Source: Clavelina lepadiformis (lineage: Eukaryota; Chordata; Ascidiacea; Aplousobranchia; Clavelinidae). Taken from it: a DNA stretch of 64,000 nt. Positions 1-7,805 of this stretch are shown piece by piece. Within the stretch, counting starts at the first letter, position 1, and the number at the start of each line of letters is the position of its first letter. The stretch spans positions 17,182,479 through 17,246,478 of the forward strand of contig NC_135243.1 of assembly GCF_947623445.1 (NCBI RefSeq), given 5' to 3'. The position numbers and the translations under genes are program-made. The notes beneath the pieces were generated by a model. That model saw only the letters and a program-made list of their open reading frames with translations, ran no database searches and was not told where the DNA came from.

Positions 1-163
1 CAAGCAGCAAATCATGTGACTGGGCGGCGGCCAGAAGATTGTCGTCTGTCTGCTGGCTGGTTGAGTTCGTCAGTTTGGCGTCTTGTGGCGGGCGATATAG
101 GAACGTTTGGAGGTCGAGGAGGATTTTGAGAAGAATAAAAAGAGTCCGGGAAGATTTAGAGGT

Positions 164-352
164 ATCGCTTCTCGGCTCTCAAGAGCTAAGATCAAGTGTA
201 GTATCTGTTCTTCTCAGTTTAATCCCTGGGACGCAGTTCATTGAACTGCTCTTCGATTAAACGGATTTTTGAACGGTGAACGACGCTAGGCGCTTGCGCC
301 TGCTCGTTTGAGGGTTGTGCAGCTATTGCAGTACCTGCTGCTTCGGCCCATC
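164..352 (+). ncRNA. RNU2: U2 snRNA gene (intact copy 1 of 43, reference copy)
   Basis: U2 snRNA is the spliceosomal RNA that pairs with the intron branch point. The 5' end (ATCGCTTCTCGG), the block AAGATCAAGTGTAGTATCTG and the stem-loop IV loop TATTGCAGTACC are near-exact matches to animal U2. The branch-point recognition sequence GTAGTA is at 198-203 and the Sm site ATTTTTG at 265-271. Stem IIa is TCTCAG/CTGGGA around TTTAATCC: the human A-U pair is replaced here by a C-G pair, so pairing is kept. Stem IIb is GCAGTTC/GAACTGC. Stem IV is GCAGC/GCTGC (319-323/337-341). The 3' end TTCGGCCCATC resembles the insect U2 end. It is placed at 352 by that comparison and may be off by several bases. 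Confidence 0.97.
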
Positions 353-375
353 TCCCACCCTGGTGGGATACTCTT

Positions 376-396
376 GTTTGTATTAAAGTAGTCTGA
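376..396 (+). terminator. snRNA 3' box
   Basis: GTTTGTATTAAAGTAGTCTGA fits the metazoan snRNA 3' box (GTTT, short spacer, AAA-purine, then AGA-like end), which directs Integrator-dependent 3' end formation of Pol II snRNA transcripts. It lies 24 nt past the predicted U2 end. A 5-bp hairpin (354-358/363-367, loop CCTG) sits between them. The same box follows every U2 gene at the same distance, including the promoterless 3' halves after each insertion. Confidence 0.85.
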
Positions 397-451
397 GGAA
401 AAGAAGAAGAGGAGGAGAAGGAGGGGAAAAAAAAAAAAAAAAAAAAGAAGA
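395..451 (+). repeat. Polypurine tract with A20 run
   Basis: 57 consecutive purines begin inside the last bases of the 3' box: GAA/GGA-rich sequence, then 20 A (427-446), then GAAGA. It recurs in every unit, with the same A20 length wherever I checked. It may affect termination, replication pausing or recombination; this is inference. Confidence 0.9.
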
Positions 452-722
452 CGATGGGCGGATGGATTGATCGATGTCAAACGATCGATTAATGTCTATG
501 GGATAAATGTTGTACACCTGCGTCACGGGTAAAATGAGAAATTGACTGTCGGCCCTGTGTGACAGCAGGAATGGTTTGATAAAATGGATAAATCCCCGAT
601 TTATCTTGTGAAAGTTTCTTCAAGTCAACTGTGCTGCTGCTGCTGTTACTACATTTGTTGTGAGTACTAATGAAAGCGATCGTTTTAGGGTATTTCCCAG
701 TTTGATAGCAAAAAGCTGAAAA
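397..722. other. Intergenic spacer of the U2 unit
   Basis: No gene is seen here. Contents: the polypurine tract; a GATCGA-rich patch around 466-492; a perfect 7-bp hairpin GATAAAT/ATTTATC with loop CCCCG (587-605); and (CTG)4 near 632-645. Open frames crossing this spacer exist in every unit but look like chance. The spacer recurs in phase through all array segments. Confidence 0.8.
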
Positions 723-730
723 ATGCAAGA
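723..730 (+). promoter_or_regulatory. Octamer-like distal sequence element
   Basis: ATGCAAGA matches 6 of 8 bases of the octamer ATGCAAAT and starts 227 bp upstream of the U2 gene at 950. Animal snRNA genes usually carry their distal enhancer octamer near -220. The spacing supports the call; the imperfect match weakens it. It recurs in every unit. Confidence 0.45.
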
Positions 731-775
731 AATGGCCTCCACGGGATAGACACAAAATATCTCCACTGTCACGGT

Positions 776-813
776 CCAATAACCATCAAGCAGCAAATCA
801 TGTGACTGGGCGG
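776..813 (+). promoter_or_regulatory. CCAAT and GC-box motifs upstream of U2
   Basis: CCAAT at 776-780 (-174), an E-box-like CATGTG at 799-804 and GGGCGG at 808-813 (-142) lie between the octamer-like site and the core promoter of the gene at 950. GC boxes next to the octamer are known in vertebrate U2 enhancers. Function here is inferred from motif and position only. Confidence 0.35.
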
Positions 814-886
814 CGGCCAGAAGATTGTCGTCTGTCTGCTGGCTGGTTGAGTTCGTCAGTTTGGCGTCTTGTGGCGGGCGATATAG

Positions 887-928
887 GAACGTTTGGAGGT
901 CGAGGAGGATTTTGAGAAGAATAAAAAG
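887..928 (+). promoter_or_regulatory. U2 core promoter region (proximal element zone and TATA-like box)
   Basis: AATAAAAAG at 920-928 lies at -30 to -22 relative to the U2 start at 950, a TATA-like position; some invertebrate Pol II snRNA promoters use such a box. The zone 887-905 (-63 to -45) is where the SNAPc-bound proximal sequence element should be. I cannot match it to a consensus because that element varies between phyla. The same layout precedes every U2 5' end. Confidence 0.45.
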
Positions 929-949
929 AGTCCGGGAAGATTTAGAGGT

Positions 950-1138
950 ATCGCTTCTCGGCTCTCAAGAGCTAAGATCAAGTGTAGTATCTGTTCTTCT
1001 CAGTTTAATCCCTGGGACGCAGTTCATTGAACTGCTCTTCGATTAAACGGATTTTTGAACGGTGAACGACGCTAGGCGCTTGCGCCTGCTCGTTTGAGGG
1101 TTGTGCAGCTATTGCAGTACCTGCTGCTTCGGCCCATC
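950..1138 (+). ncRNA. RNU2: U2 snRNA gene (intact copy 2)
   Basis: Same sequence as 164-352. This is the last full gene before Keno-A1. Confidence 0.97.
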
Positions 1139-1735
1139 TCCCACCCTGGTGGGATACTCTTGTTTGTATTAAAGTAGTCTGAGGAAAAGAAGAAGAGGAG
1201 GAGAAGGAGGGGAAAAAAAAAAAAAAAAAAAAGAAGACGATGGGCGGATGGATTGATCGATGTCAAACGATCGATTAATGTCTATGGGATAAATGTTGTA
1301 CACCTGCGTCACGGGTAAAATGAGAAATTGACTGTCGGCCCTGTGTGACAGCAGGAATGGTTTGATAAAATGGATAAATCCCCGATTTATCTTGTGAAAG
1401 TTTCTTCAAGTCAACTGTGCTGCTGCTGCTGTTACTACATTTGTTGTGAGTACTAATGAAAGCGATCGTTTTAGGGTATTTCCCAGTTTGATAGCAAAAA
1501 GCTGAAAAATGCAAGAAATGGCCTCCACGGGATAGACACAAAATATCTCCACTGTCACGGTCCAATAACCATCAAGCAGCAAATCATGTGACTGGGCGGC
1601 GGCCAGAAGATTGTCGTCTGTCTGCTGGCTGGTTGAGTTCGTCAGTTTGGCGTCTTGTGGCGGGCGATATAGGAACGTTTGGAGGTCGAGGAGGATTTTG
1701 AGAAGAATAAAAAGAGTCCGGGAAGATTTAGAGGT

Positions 1736-1779
1736 ATCGCTTCTCGGCTCTCAAGAGCTAAGATCAAGTGTAGTATCTG
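1736..1779 (+). pseudogene. U2 5' part split by Keno-A1
   Basis: The first 44 nt of U2, ending in the target copy GTGTAGTATCTG (1768-1779). It keeps a complete promoter, so transcription from here would run into the LINE on the sense strand. The rest of the gene resumes at 8296. Confidence 0.95.
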
Positions 1780-1780
1780 A

Positions 1781-1815
1781 CGGGTTCGGACGCATTTTTT
1801 GAGCTCCGCAGGTCC
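1781..1815 (+). other. Conserved 35-nt 5' terminal box (copy A1)
   Basis: Starts CGGGTTCGGACG and ends GAGCTCCGCAGGTCC, one base inside the element. Boxes of exactly 35 nt open Keno-B (14597) and Keno-C (47981) and differ at only a few positions. It could be a downstream promoter element or a structured RNA needed in retrotransposition. Confidence 0.8.
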
Positions 1816-2003
1816 TTGATCTTGTTTTGGCATTTACTCCGGTTTTAGCCGGTTTAAAGGGTCGGTGAGTGTTTCAAATTGTTTATAAAGTAGTTATCTA
1901 TAACTTTTACACTTACACTTTGCTTACTTTTTAATATAACCGCTGATAATCGTATTTGTCTGAATTTTCATGCTCAGTAGGCTAAGCCCGAGTGGCAACC
2001 CTA

Positions 2004-2083
2004 TTTACGCTCGTAAACAGCGCTTTTCAGCGCTACTTTTTATTATTTTTTATAGTTTTTAGGTCACGGAACTTAATTCCGTG
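2004..2083 (+). other. 5' UTR hairpin module (copy A1)
   Basis: Three hairpins: TTTAC/GTAAA (2004-2008/2013-2017), AGCGC/GCGCT (2019-2023/2030-2034) and CACGGAA/TTCCGTG (2065-2071/2077-2083). The second lies where Keno-B and Keno-C carry AGCTCT/AGAGCT, so the bases changed while pairing held. The upstream sequence ATAAAGTAGTTATCTA aligns with ATAAAGTAATTATCTA in Keno-B. Confidence 0.6.
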
Positions 2084-2309
2084 GTCAAAAGTACTGAATA
2101 TTGTTGTTTTATTGTGTTTTTGACTATTTTTAGCGCATTTCTAGGCTATTTTCAGCCAACCACGCGTTCTCACCCGAATTGGGATTCCCCCATTATATTC
2201 TATGGTAACCGGCTTTTATTTTTCTAAACTTGTGTCGGGGTCCTCTTTATTACCGTTTTACTCTGTTCTCCCCACCTTGACGTGTTACTAATACGTCCTC
2301 GTAATTACA

Positions 2310-3359
2310 ATGGTGTTTTTTAAACAAACACGAACCTTACTGTGTCACTTCGACACCAACGAAATTTCAGAAAATTTTGACATCTCCTCATTCATGGAAT
2401 TTTTTATTGATGAAGGACCATTTCATTCAATCTCAAACAACATATTCGGTATGACACAATCCGATCACAAAGAAAAAATTTTTGCTATTACATTCAAAGC
2501 TGATGACGCCTCTAAACGCGCCATCAAGAAAATGATAAATACTTATTCGCAAAGGCAACCAATTGTGCCTAAAAATGGTACACCGATTCACATGTGGGTT
2601 GATGAACCAGTTCCCCCACCAGCTACTATCACCCTCTACCCAGTCCCGCTGGACATCCCTGATCAGGAGATTGAACATCTGGTACGTTCCCAACACTGGG
2701 GCGTTCTGCGACGTTTCAAGTTCGGCTCCCATAAAGAATTTCCCCAATTCCATAACGAATACCTGCATCTCCAGATTGACAAACTCAATGAGGACATCCT
2801 CCCTAAACAAATCATCATCAATTGTCAACCGGTTTCAGTATCCCTACCGGGAGCTCCGATCCGTAAATGCGCCTACTGTAGGAACTTTGGCCACCTCATA
2901 CAGAATTGTAATAAAAGAAAAAATAAAAACCCACCTTCTTCCAACAACAAATCTGCCCTCCCTGCAAACTCAACGTGGGGTCGTCAAAAACCAACTCTAA
3001 ATGAAACCGCGCTACCATCCACCACTCCGACTGAGCATCTCAGCCCTCCTGAAGACCCTCCAACGATTGAGGAATCTGATGCCCCCTCTTCGAGGCAGAC
3101 CAAGACAGACTCCTCAGCTGACAAAGATCAAGTCCCCACGCCCATTGTTGTCTCAGATTCCCAAGTCCCGTCAACCTCAGAGGAATCCTGCGGCTCTTCT
3201 GACTTCGTGACCGTCTCGTCACTGGACGCATCCGATGCAGAAAAGCGACTGAAAGGACTCGAACAAAAGCTTTGCTTCACTACTCCTCCTCCTGCAACCT
3301 CAAAAAAAAATAACGCAAAAAACAAGCAAGCCAATAAACCAAAAGGAAAACGCCATTAA
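2310..3359 (+). CDS. Keno-A1 ORF1 protein, CCHC nucleic-acid-binding
   Basis: 349 aa. ORF1 proteins of Tx1-clade LINEs bind element RNA and form the ribonucleoprotein. The N-terminal ~100 residues (MVFFKQTRTL...) are conserved in all four copies but have no named domain I can assign. Residues ~103-180 alternate strands and helices like an RRM (inferred from pattern). A zinc knuckle CX2CX4HX4C follows at C187, C190, H195, C200. The tail from ~201 is Ser/Thr/Pro-rich low complexity and ends in a basic Lys/Asn stretch that could aid nuclear entry. The ATG is chosen because MVxFKQxRTL aligns at residue 1 in all lineages. ORF2 starts 38 nt after the stop in another frame. Confidence 0.92.
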   Translation: MVFFKQTRTLLCHFDTNEISENFDISSFMEFFIDEGPFHSISNNIFGMTQSDHKEKIFAITFKADDASKRAIKKMINTYSQRQPIVPKNGTPIHMWVDEPVPPPATITLYPVPLDIPDQEIEHLVRSQHWGVLRRFKFGSHKEFPQFHNEYLHLQIDKLNEDILPKQIIINCQPVSVSLPGAPIRKCAYCRNFGHLIQNCNKRKNKNPPSSNNKSALPANSTWGRQKPTLNETALPSTTPTEHLSPPEDPPTIEESDAPSSRQTKTDSSADKDQVPTPIVVSDSQVPSTSEESCGSSDFVTVSSLDASDAEKRLKGLEQKLCFTTPPPATSKKNNAKNKQANKPKGKRH

Positions 3360-3397
3360 ACGCTCTGACCAAAACAAGCTATACCATACGAAACCCA

Positions 3398-6300
3398 ATG
3401 GAGACTGATAAAAAAATAAACAAATCCTTAATTATAGCTACCATAAACTGCAACGGCCTCACCAGATCTCTCCGACATATCCCCTCCTTTATGCGTGATC
3501 ATAAAATTGACATTTTGGCAATCCAAGAAGCCCATAGAATCAACCCGAAACAACTTCTCCACTGGCAAAAAGAAAACAATTTGACATCCTTCACCAACGC
3601 ACCAGATACCAACTCCAAGGACAAATATTTCAAATCCGGAACAGCTCTCATCATATCGAACCATATCCTACCTTTTGTTAAAGATCACACCATCATCACC
3701 GAACATCGATCGCATCTTATAAAACTAATCATCAACAATAGAACGGTCATCATTATAAACTCATACCTAACCTCCGGAACCTCCTCCTCCTCATCCTCTG
3801 CAAGAATTCTTCAACTTGAACATATTTATCAACACCTCACCACCACTCCACGTGACGACACTTTATGGCTGGGAGACTTCAATCTAGTTCTAGACATCAA
3901 AGATTCAGTCAATAAAATTCACATCAGAAATGACCATAAAAAAATGATAGAATATCTCAAATTGTTTGACCTTAACGACGCCTTCCGCTATCTGCATCCA
4001 AACCAAAGAAGCTTCTCTTACATCACAGCTAAAGCCAGTACAAGAATTGATAGAATATACTCCAACAGTGCCCTGACAGCCAAAATAACAAAATCCACTT
4101 ACATTTCAACTGCACACTTCTCCGACCATTCATTCGGCAATTTAATATCTCTTCAGACAACTCTTCCACGACCCGATCATCAGCACGGCAGGACATACTG
4201 GAAACTCAACGACTCCCTTCTTCAAGACACACAATTTGGCAATCAAATTGACGATACTATACGAAGCCTCGCCAAAAAGCCCCTCCGCTCTCTCGATCCA
4301 CTAAAATGGTGGGAACTATTCAAAACAAGCCTCAGAAGATCTATTATTCTTTTAGCAAGTAAGAAAAAGCGCAAAACCCAAAATCTATTAAAAAACTATC
4401 AGTACCAATTAGAATCACTCAATGAACACCTCACCCCGGACAAAAATCTGGAAATTCTAAGTTTAAAAAAGAAAATTCAAAACATTCAAGAGCAACAGCA
4501 ACAAGGTGAAAGAATACGATCAAGAATGAAAACAGTCACGGACAAAGAAGATCCTTCAAGAATATTTAAAGTATTCGAAGGTAAACACCAAAAAAAACTC
4601 AACATAAACAAATTGCAGCTGGATGAAGAAAATGACAGCACAATAACAAATAACCCCATCACCATTCAGCAAACCATTCACCAATTCTATTCCCAACTCT
4701 GGAAAACCGAACCCACCGAAATAAGTAAAACAGATGAAGAACTTTCTCAATACCTGAACAACCTTCCCTCAATTGAATCCAATCCTCACAATGATCTCTC
4801 GCCCTTCATCGACATAGCTGAAATAAAAGCAGCTATACAACAACTTAATAAACATTCCGCACCTGGTCTGGACGGTCTCACAGCCAGTTTTTATCAGAGA
4901 TTCTCACACCTGCTTTCGCCACTGCTCCAAGAAATCTTCAACAATTGTTATTTCCAATCCCAGCTCACCCACTCTCAGAGATCTGCATTCATTAGACTTA
5001 TCCCAAAATCAGGCAATAACCTTTTAATTAAAAATTGGAGACCTATTTCGATCTTAAATATGGACTATAAAATCCTCAGCATCATTCTCAAAAATAGAAT
5101 AACACCAATCGTCACCCACCTCATTTCCTCCTCTCAGCAATGCGGAATTCCTGGCAGATCCCTGGAAACCATCCTTCTCAACATCCAGGCGGCCCTGCAA
5201 CAAGAAAATGACAATCAAGACGGACTGGCAATTTTAAAACTAGATTTCACCAAAGCCTTCGATAAAGTGAATCACAACTTTATTATTCGACTTCTCAATA
5301 AATTGAATTTACCTAGCACCATAGTCAACTGGATTAAAATAATTTATGACCAGCCGCTTGCTTTCATCCAAACTACTCAAGGCCTTTCTCAAGAGATACC
5401 AATCTCCTGCGGCGTCCGACAGGGATGCCCCCTGAGTATGCTTATTTTTACCATAGTAACAAACGTTTTAGCACACAAAATCTCAAATAGCTCTCACCTC
5501 AATTGCCCGAATATCAGATCTACTTCCCTCAGTCTGCAGCAGTACGCCGACGACACCATTCTCCTGGCTAAGGACATACCAACCATATCCAACGCTCTCC
5601 TAATCATAAATGAATTCAGCAAATTTTCCGGACTCAAATTAAATGAAGCTAAATCTGCATTTTTCGTCTCAACTCCTCTTCTACAAAACCAGATAAATCA
5701 GCATTTTCCCAATATCCCGATCACCACTAACATGAAAATACTTGGAACGACTTTCTCACACTCCGATGACGATGCTACCGTAAACTGGGAAAAAGCACTA
5801 CTTACAATAAAAAAACTCAACAATCTGCACAAAATGAGACGTTTGTCCATTCTGGGAAGAAAGTATTTAATAAACGCCCTGTTTCTACCCCACATTATCA
5901 GAACCGCGACCCTTTTCCTACCGCCAATAAAAATTTGCAACCAACTCACCAACCTCATCTTCAAGTTTCTCTGGTATCCCAGAAAATTGGAACCCTTGGC
6001 AAGAAAAAAACTCATCGCCCCCTTCAATGAAGGAGGTCTCCAAATTCTCCATGTTACATCCCGAATACACTCCACTTTTCTCTATAAAATGAAAAGAATA
6101 TTATTGGAAAACACCGAAAATAGTTTCTTCGCATGTTGGGCCAAATACAACATTGGAACAAAATTAATGAAAATAGCACCAAACCTGTACTCAAATTCAA
6201 TTAGATACCGGCCCACCCCAAATCGCACCTGGGAAAAGACTCTGAAAATTTATGACCTACTCAGCATCAACAACAAGGATTTTCTTCTGGCAGAACAAAC

Positions 6301-6874
6301 TCAAGGGAGCCTATACCGTCTATATCTAAACAAACACTCTACTCCGTCACTTATCCACAATCACAAACAACAGATGATTTCTTGGAATCTCACCACTTTA
6401 AAAAATATGACTGGATGGTCACCCTCTCTCAAAATAAGAAGTCATTCTTATTTGATTGCCCATCAAGGCTTCCTATGGGGCTCCTTTTATAAAAAACAAA
6501 GACTCTTCACTACCCCCCAACAACAGATTAGAATAACCAACTGCAAATTCTGTAAATCAATTCATGACGACATTAACCACCTAATACTGGACTGTCCAAT
6601 AATTCAAGAAATCCTCAGGCAAATTAAATCCGACATTCTACATTGGTTCTCGACGAATATCACCTTTGACAGAGAGTTATTATTTTACAACAAATTCCAA
6701 CGACCAACTGCTGAAAAAGTCAAAATTCTACAATATCTCAACATCTTTAAGTCAAATCTTATCTCATACAAAGAATCACTTGATGAAAAAAACTCCTACT
6801 GCACAGACAAAACCCTCACTATCAATAACATCCTTTGGAAAACCAGAACAAAATTCAAAATGATCTACGAATGA
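3398..6874 (+). CDS. Keno-A1 ORF2: AP endonuclease, reverse transcriptase, CCHC
   Basis: 1158 aa. This enzyme nicks the U2 gene and copies element RNA from the nick (target-primed reverse transcription). The AP-like endonuclease occupies ~12-250: TINCNG (15-20), IQEAH with E44, GDFN (159-162), RIDRIY (216-221), SDH (242-244). A basic/Gln-rich linker (~310-400) follows. Reverse transcriptase ~480-790: SAPGLDGLT (487-495), LDFTKAFD with D616, GVRQGCPLS (672-680), YADD (716-719), and ILGTTFS after it. The C-terminal knuckle CX2CX8HX4C is C1049, C1052, H1061, C1066. All catalytic motifs are intact. An N-terminal AP endonuclease with no restriction-like one separates it from R2 and Utopia. The start is supported by TINCNG falling at the same residue in Keno-C. 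Confidence 0.95.
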   Translation: METDKKINKSLIIATINCNGLTRSLRHIPSFMRDHKIDILAIQEAHRINPKQLLHWQKENNLTSFTNAPDTNSKDKYFKSGTALIISNHILPFVKDHTIITEHRSHLIKLIINNRTVIIINSYLTSGTSSSSSSARILQLEHIYQHLTTTPRDDTLWLGDFNLVLDIKDSVNKIHIRNDHKKMIEYLKLFDLNDAFRYLHPNQRSFSYITAKASTRIDRIYSNSALTAKITKSTYISTAHFSDHSFGNLISLQTTLPRPDHQHGRTYWKLNDSLLQDTQFGNQIDDTIRSLAKKPLRSLDPLKWWELFKTSLRRSIILLASKKKRKTQNLLKNYQYQLESLNEHLTPDKNLEILSLKKKIQNIQEQQQQGERIRSRMKTVTDKEDPSRIFKVFEGKHQKKLNINKLQLDEENDSTITNNPITIQQTIHQFYSQLWKTEPTEISKTDEELSQYLNNLPSIESNPHNDLSPFIDIAEIKAAIQQLNKHSAPGLDGLTASFYQRFSHLLSPLLQEIFNNCYFQSQLTHSQRSAFIRLIPKSGNNLLIKNWRPISILNMDYKILSIILKNRITPIVTHLISSSQQCGIPGRSLETILLNIQAALQQENDNQDGLAILKLDFTKAFDKVNHNFIIRLLNKLNLPSTIVNWIKIIYDQPLAFIQTTQGLSQEIPISCGVRQGCPLSMLIFTIVTNVLAHKISNSSHLNCPNIRSTSLSLQQYADDTILLAKDIPTISNALLIINEFSKFSGLKLNEAKSAFFVSTPLLQNQINQHFPNIPITTNMKILGTTFSHSDDDATVNWEKALLTIKKLNNLHKMRRLSILGRKYLINALFLPHIIRTATLFLPPIKICNQLTNLIFKFLWYPRKLEPLARKKLIAPFNEGGLQILHVTSRIHSTFLYKMKRILLENTENSFFACWAKYNIGTKLMKIAPNLYSNSIRYRPTPNRTWEKTLKIYDLLSINNKDFLLAEQTQGSLYRLYLNKHSTPSLIHNHKQQMISWNLTTLKNMTGWSPSLKIRSHSYLIAHQGFLWGSFYKKQRLFTTPQQQIRITNCKFCKSIHDDINHLILDCPIIQEILRQIKSDILHWFSTNITFDRELLFYNKFQRPTAEKVKILQYLNIFKSNLISYKESLDEKNSYCTDKTLTINNILWKTRTKFKMIYE

Positions 6875-7419
6875 AAAGATGAAGCCACAAGTCTACACCA
6901 GAAGATTGTACTATTGTTTTTTAATTTTTCTCATCCATTTAACCTTAACTACTATGAATGTTTCTAATATAGCTTAACTGTTACTATGTCACTCACCGGC
7001 TCACCAAATTTAATCTGTTTCTCACTTTACTTGTAACGACCCACACATATCGCCATGTTTTTGTGTTACGATACCTTATCTCTACACTAACTTTAATGAT
7101 TTATCATCTGTTTTTATATCAGTTTATGTTACTATATATCCTACCTTATTAACAATGCACCCTATATACTCAATTATGTACCATAACTACATAACCCCTG
7201 TTTTTTTATTTCTACCTTCATCAAAATGATGAAACTTAAATTTATACAATACTTATTGTCAATACCTGAAACCTGGAAATCATCCTGTTCAACAACTTCT
7301 CAATCATCTTTATGGATTTTACAACAATTCAACATTGCTCTGCATATCCTGAAATAATCCATGATGAAAATATCCATCTCCATTGATGTTTTTATCCACT
7401 TTGCTGAAACAACACCACG

Positions 7420-7771
7420 CTTGAAATCCATCAATATCAAAATCATCTACCACAACCTATTACCTGGAAAAAACTGGTCAACAACTCCTGTTCATCTTAT
7501 CAAACATGTTCTTGAACATGAAACATGCAACCCCATCATGGTAAACTACTCATATATCTGTTTTTTTTAATCCAAATTGTATGTGTGAAACATCACTATG
7601 CTTGGCCTACACCAATATCATAATCCTCTACCACAACCTACATCCTGGGAAAAACTGGTCAAAAAATTTGTTTTATCTTATCAAACATGTTCATTAACAT
7701 GAAACATTTAACCCCACCGTGGTAAACTACTAAAATATCTGTTTTTTATTCATAATTGTATGTGTCAATAT
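7420..7771 (+). repeat. Imperfect tandem repeat in 3' UTR (copy A1), period ~181 bp
   Basis: Two monomers start at 7420 and 7601. Shared landmarks are CTACCACAACCT, AAAAACTGGTCAA, ATCTTATCAAACATGTT, CATGAAACAT and GGTAAACTACT. Each monomer keeps a small hairpin CATGTT-N4-AACATG. Keno-C has the same doublet, so the duplication predates the A/C split. A short frame over 7361-7570 is not a gene. Confidence 0.8.
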
Positions 7772-7805
7772 ATATATATATATATGCTAACCTGCCTAAA
7801 ACTAC

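Larger units (their letters stand above)
1..1779 (+). repeat. U2 snRNA gene array, segment 1 (2 intact units plus a 5' partial)
   Basis: Head-to-tail 786-bp units. The window happens to begin at a unit boundary: the 13-mer at base 1 recurs at 787 and 1573. Relative to base 1, each unit holds promoter sequence (1-163), the U2 gene (164-352), a 3' box (376-396), a polypurine tract with an A20 run (395-451), a hairpin (587-605), a short CTG run (about 631-645) and upstream promoter elements of the next gene (from 723). No protein-coding gene is supported in the unit. Spacing is exactly 786 bp throughout the window, and units look identical wherever I compared them. The third U2 gene is cut at 1779 by Keno-A1. 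Confidence 0.97.

Noticed and set aside
39-260. Repeated 73-aa + strand frame (and 63-93 aa variants) in every unit
   Set aside because: It runs across the U2 promoter and into the U2 RNA itself. It recurs only because the unit recurs, and it changes abruptly at each insertion.
286-779. Repeated antisense frames of 64 and 96 aa
   Set aside because: The first is antisense to U2 and to the polypurine tract (hence its Phe/Leu run), the second to spacer. No recognisable domain or coding signature is present, so these are chance frames in a non-coding repeat.
2563-3000. 145-aa frame inside Keno-A ORF1 (also 25434-25871)
   Set aside because: Shadow of ORF1 in another frame, absent from Keno-B and reduced in Keno-C. 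The main frame carries the zinc knuckle and cross-lineage conservation.
3398-6874. R2-like or Utopia element (Utopia also targets U2)
   Set aside because: ORF2 begins with an AP-type endonuclease (GDFN, RIDRIY, SDH) and there are two ORFs. R2 and Utopia have one ORF with a C-terminal restriction-like endonuclease.
7361-7570. 69-aa frame in the Keno-A 3' UTR (also 30232-30441) and 65-aa frame at 53845-54042
   Set aside because: They overlap the imperfect tandem repeats and are not conserved in frame between monomers or between A and C.
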